Below are positions 20,661 to 24,298 of a DNA stretch of 24,298 nucleotides, piece by piece (within the stretch, counting starts at the first letter, position 1; each line of letters begins with the position of its first letter). The position numbers were made by a program, and so were the translations under genes. This DNA is from a virus: IMG/VR virus record IMGVR_UViG_3300037585_000165, positions 1-24,298 of that record. One strand, written 5' to 3'. Under the pieces are notes generated by a model. That model did not search any database and was not told the DNA's origin. It worked only from the letters and a program-made list of their open reading frames with translations.

Positions 20661-21581
20661 TTATGATACAAGAACTACGTCAGCTCCAATACCTACTTGG
20701 CAACCTCCTGAGTATCTAGCTACCACTCTCATATTGTCTGATCCATCTAAAGCAGCCATATCCATCAAGCTTATTCTAGTTTGGTCGCTTAACAAGTCAG
20801 TTCCAAAGAATAAGTTAGATTTTTCTGCTGCTACTAAAACGTCATCTGACATTCCTGTACAAACTGCCAACTTGATTCCTTCAAATACTGCATCATAATC
20901 TCCATTCATAGAATAAGCATTTACATATCCTAAAGTTGAGATAGCTGAAATGTATAATCTGTAAGACTTTGGACTCATATAAATGTAAAGATCTTCTTTT
21001 GTATATACATTAGTTGGAATATCTGCTGTACAGTTTTGTAAGTTTGTAATAATGTTACCTGCTGTATACGCTGTTCCTGCTCCACCTACATTAGCTACAT
21101 CATTTACTGTAGCATCTGCAACTAAAATCCCTACTGCTGCTGCAGGCGTTACAAATCCTGTCCATTCTCCTGCGTCACCTACATCGCCATTCCAAATATT
21201 ATTTTCTGTTGAGTCAGCTATAATTTCACCTAAGTAAGAAATTACATAGTCATCAAAAGATGCAGGTGGTGGTGCTCCTGCTCCTGCTCTCATTTGTAAT
21301 GCCTCCCAAGAATCCAATAAATCTGCCTTACATAAGTCAGTATTGATTTGTAGATTTTTAGGTGTTAATACATTTTCTGTTAATGCTAAAGTACCTGCAG
21401 TTGTGAAATTACAAGTTGCATCTACTACCATTCCTGTAGCATTCATTTTCTGAATGTTACTCTTATATTTGATATTTTCTATCATAGTCAAGAACTCCAT
21501 AGAAGTTGCTTGTCTTAATGCCGCAGAGATGTAAAATCCTGCAGCTTTTCCTGCATAATTACTAGTTGTTGTTAATGCCAT
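20661..21581 (-). CDS. Major capsid protein
   Basis: A 306-residue protein directly downstream of the protease and scaffold genes, where HK97-type capsid genes normally lie. It is Ala/Thr/Gly-rich. It has an N-terminal helix (YISAALRQATSMEFLTMI), a long acidic segment near ISYLGEIIADSTENNIWNGD, a P-domain-like region (LYIYMSPKSYRLYISAI), and a final TRISLMDMAALDGSDNMRVV, which together match the order in HK97-like coat proteins. It would form the icosahedral shell after scaffold-assisted assembly and proteolytic maturation. Confidence 0.85.
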   Translation of the reverse strand: MALTTTSNYAGKAAGFYISAALRQATSMEFLTMIENIKYKSNIQKMNATGMVVDATCNFTTAGTLALTENVLTPKNLQINTDLCKADLLDSWEALQMRAGAGAPPPASFDDYVISYLGEIIADSTENNIWNGDVGDAGEWTGFVTPAAAVGILVADATVNDVANVGGAGTAYTAGNIITNLQNCTADIPTNVYTKEDLYIYMSPKSYRLYISAISTLGYVNAYSMNGDYDAVFEGIKLAVCTGMSDDVLVAAEKSNLFFGTDLLSDQTRISLMDMAALDGSDNMRVVARYSGGCQVGIGADVVLVS

Positions 21582-21587
21582 TTTATT

Positions 21588-22274
21588 TTATTTATTTAAG
21601 TTATATATGAATTGTTCTCTTTTTGTTAGTTTTTTATAATCTGCTTTTGACAAACTAACTTTTTCAGAACTAAATTTATTTGTATTTATAGGAGCTTCAG
21701 CAGGTTGTTCTGCAAGTTCCGTTTTAAGTTTTTCGTTTTCAGCTTTTATTGCTTCCACTTCTTCGGCTGAAAATTCTTTTACTTCTGTGGTCTTTATAGT
21801 TTTAGGATTTGTAGATGGCTCTTCAGTTTCTTCTGCCATTTCTTCAACATCACCTTTTTCACCAATTTCTTTCTTAATATCTGATACAGCATCTTCCAAG
21901 TTTTTGATTCTTTTTTCCATACCCTCCCAATCATCAACTGATGCTTCGTCATCATCTTCACCTCTGTCTTCACCGAGTTCTTCTTTTTCTTCAGGTGCTT
22001 CTTCTTTTTCTTCCGTTTCAGACTCAATAACTTCAGCTACAATACCTTCTTCTTCTACACGAAATGATACGCCTGTGTCCGTTTTGTATGTTCCTACAGG
22101 TAGCAAGATTGTAGTGCCATCTTCCGTTAAAACAGATATATCCACTCCTGCTTCTAATTCTTCAGCAGTAGATACGAAAATTGTGCCATCGTCTGACTTC
22201 GCTTGCCAAGCCAATTTCACTTCTTCGTCTTTGCTAAGACCAAGAGCTACTAATATTTGTTCTTTTAAATCCAT
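21588..22274 (-). CDS. Acidic scaffold-like protein
   Basis: A 228-residue protein between protease and capsid genes. Residues about 80-125 form a very acidic, low-complexity Glu/Asp run. Residues about 118-140 and 168-190 look like coiled coils (MEKRIKNLEDAVSDIKKEIG, EVEAIKAENEKLKTEL), and the C-terminus is basic (KREQFIYNLNK). These are hallmarks of phage scaffold proteins, with a basic C-terminal capsid-binding end. The N-terminal 80 residues form a small beta-rich domain of unknown role. A TCTATTATAT box precedes the gene. Confidence 0.75.
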   Translation of the reverse strand: MDLKEQILVALGLSKDEEVKLAWQAKSDDGTIFVSTAEELEAGVDISVLTEDGTTILLPVGTYKTDTGVSFRVEEEGIVAEVIESETEEKEEAPEEKEELGEDRGEDDDEASVDDWEGMEKRIKNLEDAVSDIKKEIGEKGDVEEMAEETEEPSTNPKTIKTTEVKEFSAEEVEAIKAENEKLKTELAEQPAEAPINTNKFSSEKVSLSKADYKKLTKREQFIYNLNK

Positions 22275-22288
22275 AGTGTTCTTTTTTT

Positions 22289-22321
22289 ATATAATAGAAA
22301 ATTTAGTTAATTATTTGATTT
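22289..22321 (-). promoter_or_regulatory. Bipartite AT-rich late-gene box before scaffold gene (copy 3)
   Basis: On the minus strand the 15-mer AAATCAAATAATTAA (22321-22307) is followed after exactly eight bases by TCTATTATAT (22298-22289). The same two parts at the same eight-base spacing occur before the protease gene (23062-23030). The upstream part overlaps the last codons of the protease gene. Confidence 0.5.
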
Positions 22322-23026
22322 TGTAATTATTTCATTTAATGCTTTTAGGATCTCTTCATTAGTTGGTGCTTTTTCAGACATCTTTTCCATCTTATCTGTA
22401 AAGTAACCTTCAATGCTCAATCCTCTCAAAGAGCCATCTTTTATCTTTGCCCATAAGTCATCATTCTCAATTCTCATTTTAACAAACCAAGTTCCATTTG
22501 GTAAATCAAATCCGTACAATTTAGACTTATCCATATCACCTTCTTTTATCCAAGACTCAACAGTTAAAACTCCTGATACTCTATCTTGGTGTTCATAGGT
22601 AGCTTTATGGTGGTTATTATGTTTCAAGTAAAGTTCTGAAGCCTTTCGGACAGTTTCTTTTGAAAAATATACATAATATTCTGAGTCAGTATTTGCATCA
22701 TATCTGAAAATCTGCTTATTTGGGATTAAAGCAGGACTGACTACAATTCTTTTGTCCTCATCTACTTTAGCAAAAGTCAAGTTATTCTTAGACTTATTAA
22801 AGTAAACAAAGTCCTGCTCAATGGCAGGTGCTGAAACTAAACTAATTGCGTCAATAGCAAGTTCTTGTGAATCGTTATCAATTACAAGTTCAACTATTGA
22901 GGTAGTTTTCATTTCTTCATAATGGTGGTCAGGATTTGCTTTTTGACACTCTTCTAAAGTATCGTATTCACATTCTCCTGTTTCACCCCATTTATATTTT
23001 CCTTCTTTGCATTTTGTACAAGGCAT
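22307..23026 (-). CDS. XkdF-like prohead protease
   Basis: A 239-residue protein. The C-terminal 195 residues match the XkdF-like phage serine protease group. They include LAIDAISLVSAPAIEQDFVY (56-75), a segment NHHKATYEHQDRVSGV with a catalytic-candidate His, NGTWFVKMRIEND (179-191) and SLRGLSIEGYF (200-210). Such proteases cut scaffold and capsid proteins during maturation. The first 40 residues form a separate Cys module (CTKCKEG, GECEYDTLEEC) that may bind zinc. Position directly before scaffold and capsid genes is as expected. Confidence 0.8.
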   Translation of the reverse strand: MPCTKCKEGKYKWGETGECEYDTLEECQKANPDHHYEEMKTTSIVELVIDNDSQELAIDAISLVSAPAIEQDFVYFNKSKNNLTFAKVDEDKRIVVSPALIPNKQIFRYDANTDSEYYVYFSKETVRKASELYLKHNNHHKATYEHQDRVSGVLTVESWIKEGDMDKSKLYGFDLPNGTWFVKMRIENDDLWAKIKDGSLRGLSIEGYFTDKMEKMSEKAPTNEEILKALNEIITKSNN

Positions 23027-23029
23027 AGT

Positions 23030-23062
23030 ATATAATAGATTTTGTTATTAATTATTTGATTT
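23030..23062 (-). promoter_or_regulatory. Bipartite AT-rich late-gene box before protease gene (copy 4)
   Basis: On the minus strand AAATCAAATAATTAA (23062-23048), eight bases, then TCTATTATAT (23039-23030), three bases before the ATG. It lies in the short gap after the tape measure stop, so here the repeat is not explained by coding constraint. Confidence 0.5.
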
Positions 23063-23063
23063 G

Positions 23064-24298
23064 TTAGATTGTAGCTCTACGTCTTATGTTAGCTAATTGG
23101 TTTTGGCTGTTAGTCATTTCGTCTGTTACTACAAAGGCTTTGATAGGTTCAGGAGCTGTTCCACCTGTTAAGTCAAATTCACCTGACATCATTTGAGGTG
23201 CAGGAACTTGTTCTGTAGTTGTAGCAGGTGCTGTTATATTCCCTCCACCACCACCTCCACCACCACCACCTGCTGAAGTAATAGCTTGAACATTTTTAAT
23301 ACCTGCAGCAACTGCGGCTGCTGCTGCAACCCCTCCTAAAACAGGTCCGACTACAGGAATCCCTGCCAAAGAAGCATAAGATGCCTGTGCTGATTTATAA
23401 GTATCTATGGTGGCTTGAACAATAGCTGCTGCTTTTCCTGCGGCTGTTTCTTCACCTAAGATTTCAGCTAAAGCTCCTGCTGTACTGTGAGCAATATTCA
23501 TCTTTTCCTTAGCTGTCATATCTGCCCACTTAACTTCTTGGTCTGATAGCTGTTGAAATGTCCTTGTAGCGTCTTTTACTTTCTTTTTGTCATCAGTTGC
23601 ATATTTTTTATCAATAGCATCAAGTTCGGCAGCGTATGCTGCTTTTAAATCTACCAACATAGCAGAGCCTTCTTCTTCACCTGCAATCAGACTTTCCCAT
23701 TTTTCTTGTGCATCTAGTATTTCATTTTCTTTTGCAGTTCTTTGAGATGCATAAAACTCATCTAATGCTTCAGCTACATCAGTTATTTGTTTATTAAGTC
23801 TATCGGCTTCCAAGTCCATTAATTCCTGAAGTGCAGCTTTTTCTGCTTCTATTCCATCAAGTCTTGCTTGTTCCCTAGCTTTTTGTTCTGCTGATATTTT
23901 TCTTTGAATACCATTTAATTGTCTAGCTAACATTTTTTGCTTAGTAAACGATTTTGTTTCTAGCTCTATCATTTTAGCTTTTTCTTCTTGTAATTTTCTT
24001 TCATCTTCGGCAGTACTATTTGACATATTCTTTCTTTCTTGTGCTATTCTAACACGTTCTGCCTGATTATCAATTTCTATTTGTAATAGATTTTTTTCTA
24101 CTTCTACAGCATCTGTCAGGGCTTTTTTCCTTTCTTGTAATGACTTCGTTTCATCTGTAGCTATTAACCTAGCTTCAGCTATTTGCCTCTTCATCTCTGC
24201 CTTTATAGTAAGCTGATCCTTTTCTACATCTCTTAACTTCTGACTTGCTTTTTCTAACTTACCTGCAGCCTCAGTTTCTTTAATCATTTCATCTGTAA
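23064..24298 (-). CDS. Tape measure protein, C-terminal part (5' end outside window)
   Basis: The frame stays open through the right edge (codons before the Met at 24287-24285 remain sense), so only the C-terminal 411 or so residues are seen. A long Glu/Lys/Ala coiled coil covers most of it. A hydrophobic Ala/Gly segment (AASYASLAGIPVVGPVLG-type, then AAAAAVAAGIKNVQAI) follows, then a run of ten Gly, and an end reading PIKAFVVTDEMTNSQ and RRRATI. That C-terminal layout is typical of tape measure proteins of Bacteroidota siphophages. It sets tail length and is ejected with DNA. Confidence 0.8.
   Translation of the reverse strand, partial: TDEMIKETEAAGKLEKASQKLRDVEKDQLTIKAEMKRQIAEARLIATDETKSLQERKKALTDAVEVEKNLLQIEIDNQAERVRIAQERKNMSNSTAEDERKLQEEKAKMIELETKSFTKQKMLARQLNGIQRKISAEQKAREQARLDGIEAEKAALQELMDLEADRLNKQITDVAEALDEFYASQRTAKENEILDAQEKWESLIAGEEEGSAMLVDLKAAYAAELDAIDKKYATDDKKKVKDATRTFQQLSDQEVKWADMTAKEKMNIAHSTAGALAEILGEETAAGKAAAIVQATIDTYKSAQASYASLAGIPVVGPVLGGVAAAAAVAAGIKNVQAITSAGGGGGGGGGGNITAPATTTEQVPAPQMMSGEFDLTGGTAPEPIKAFVVTDEMTNSQNQLANIRRRATI
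23242..23270. repeat. CCA/ACC trinucleotide run encoding poly-Gly
   Basis: A near-perfect CCA repeat on the plus strand encodes the Gly run near the tape measure C-terminus. Such runs can gain or lose units by slippage, changing linker length without shifting frame. Confidence 0.7.

Noticed and set aside
21794-22027. Lys-rich minus-strand ORF of 77 codons inside the scaffold gene
   Set aside because: It is an alternate frame of the GAA/GAT-rich acidic segment; the composition is a by-product of the codon repeats.
21787-22326. 179-codon plus-strand ORF rich in Ser
   Set aside because: It is the antisense reading of the acidic Glu/Asp repeats of the scaffold-like gene; low-complexity Ser/Thr/Pro content and no operon context on the plus strand.
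23242-23270. Regular short repeat considered as CRISPR-like or satellite
   Set aside because: It is a trinucleotide run that encodes poly-Gly in the tape measure gene; there are no spacers.
1-24298. Prophage signs: integrase, repressor, attachment sites, tRNA genes
   Set aside because: None could be found. Absence in a partial window does not prove a lytic phage, so no lifestyle call is made.

Overview
The window is a 24.3 kb piece of a tailed double-stranded DNA phage (or prophage) of a Bacteroidota host, most likely a flavobacterium, with siphovirus-type morphology. The AT-rich base composition, the near absence of Shine-Dalgarno sequences, one good Bacteroidota-type promoter (TAnnTTTG) and several Bacteroidota-phage families (a DUF5675-type lysis enzyme, a DUF6712-type connector, a DUF3127-type SSB) all point that way. 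Every convincing gene lies on the minus strand, so the region is transcribed from high to low coordinates. Both ends cut through genes: the tape measure gene runs off the right end and a virion-like gene runs off the left end. No integrase, repressor, tRNA or CRISPR array is visible, so lifestyle cannot be decided from this window.

Layout in transcription order. (1) Virion block, 24298 to 15384: C-terminal part of the tape measure protein, XkdF-like prohead protease, acidic scaffold-like protein, major capsid protein, two tandem paralogous major tail proteins, two small virion-like proteins, a LamG/concanavalin-fold protein, a portal with a Cys/His-rich C-terminal extension, and a head-tail connector. 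(2) Lysis block, 15384 to 14394: two small ORFs (one a membrane protein), a 54-codon overlapping ORF, a DUF5675 peptidoglycan-active enzyme and a holin-like protein, followed by a metallophosphoesterase. (3) A 382-base non-coding segment, 13300 to 13681, with inverted and direct repeats, a Bacteroidota promoter and a structured leader. A 51-codon gene and a strong intrinsic terminator follow it. (4) Early and middle block, 13072 to 6878: small unknown proteins, a possible recombination protein, an SSB, a DnaA-domain-IV-like protein, a winged-helix replication protein, a PD-(D/E)XK-like nuclease, a NinG-like protein, a sigma-like factor and Cys-rich small proteins. (5) A coupled cassette of ParB-like protein, DXD glycosyltransferase and TAGT/GREB1-like glycosyltransferase running directly into terminase small and large subunits, 6848 to 2792. 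(6) Tail-assembly genes, 2684 to 1: a tail assembly chaperone with a clear -1 frameshift signal and a second-frame extension, a tail-terminator-like protein, a virion protein, an HK97 gp10-like protein and a truncated gene.

The two strongest observations are these. First, the ParB/glycosyltransferase/TAGT cassette is a candidate DNA base hypermodification system, overlapping the packaging genes. Second, the T-TTT-TTT slippery run at 2160-2166 would fuse the tail chaperone to an 85-codon -1 frame extension that has no suitable start of its own. Also notable are the structured early leader with promoter, short gene and terminator; a repeated TCTATTATAT box just before four late genes; and an uncommon late-gene order, with the tape measure upstream of the capsid genes and the portal about 12 kb from the terminase.
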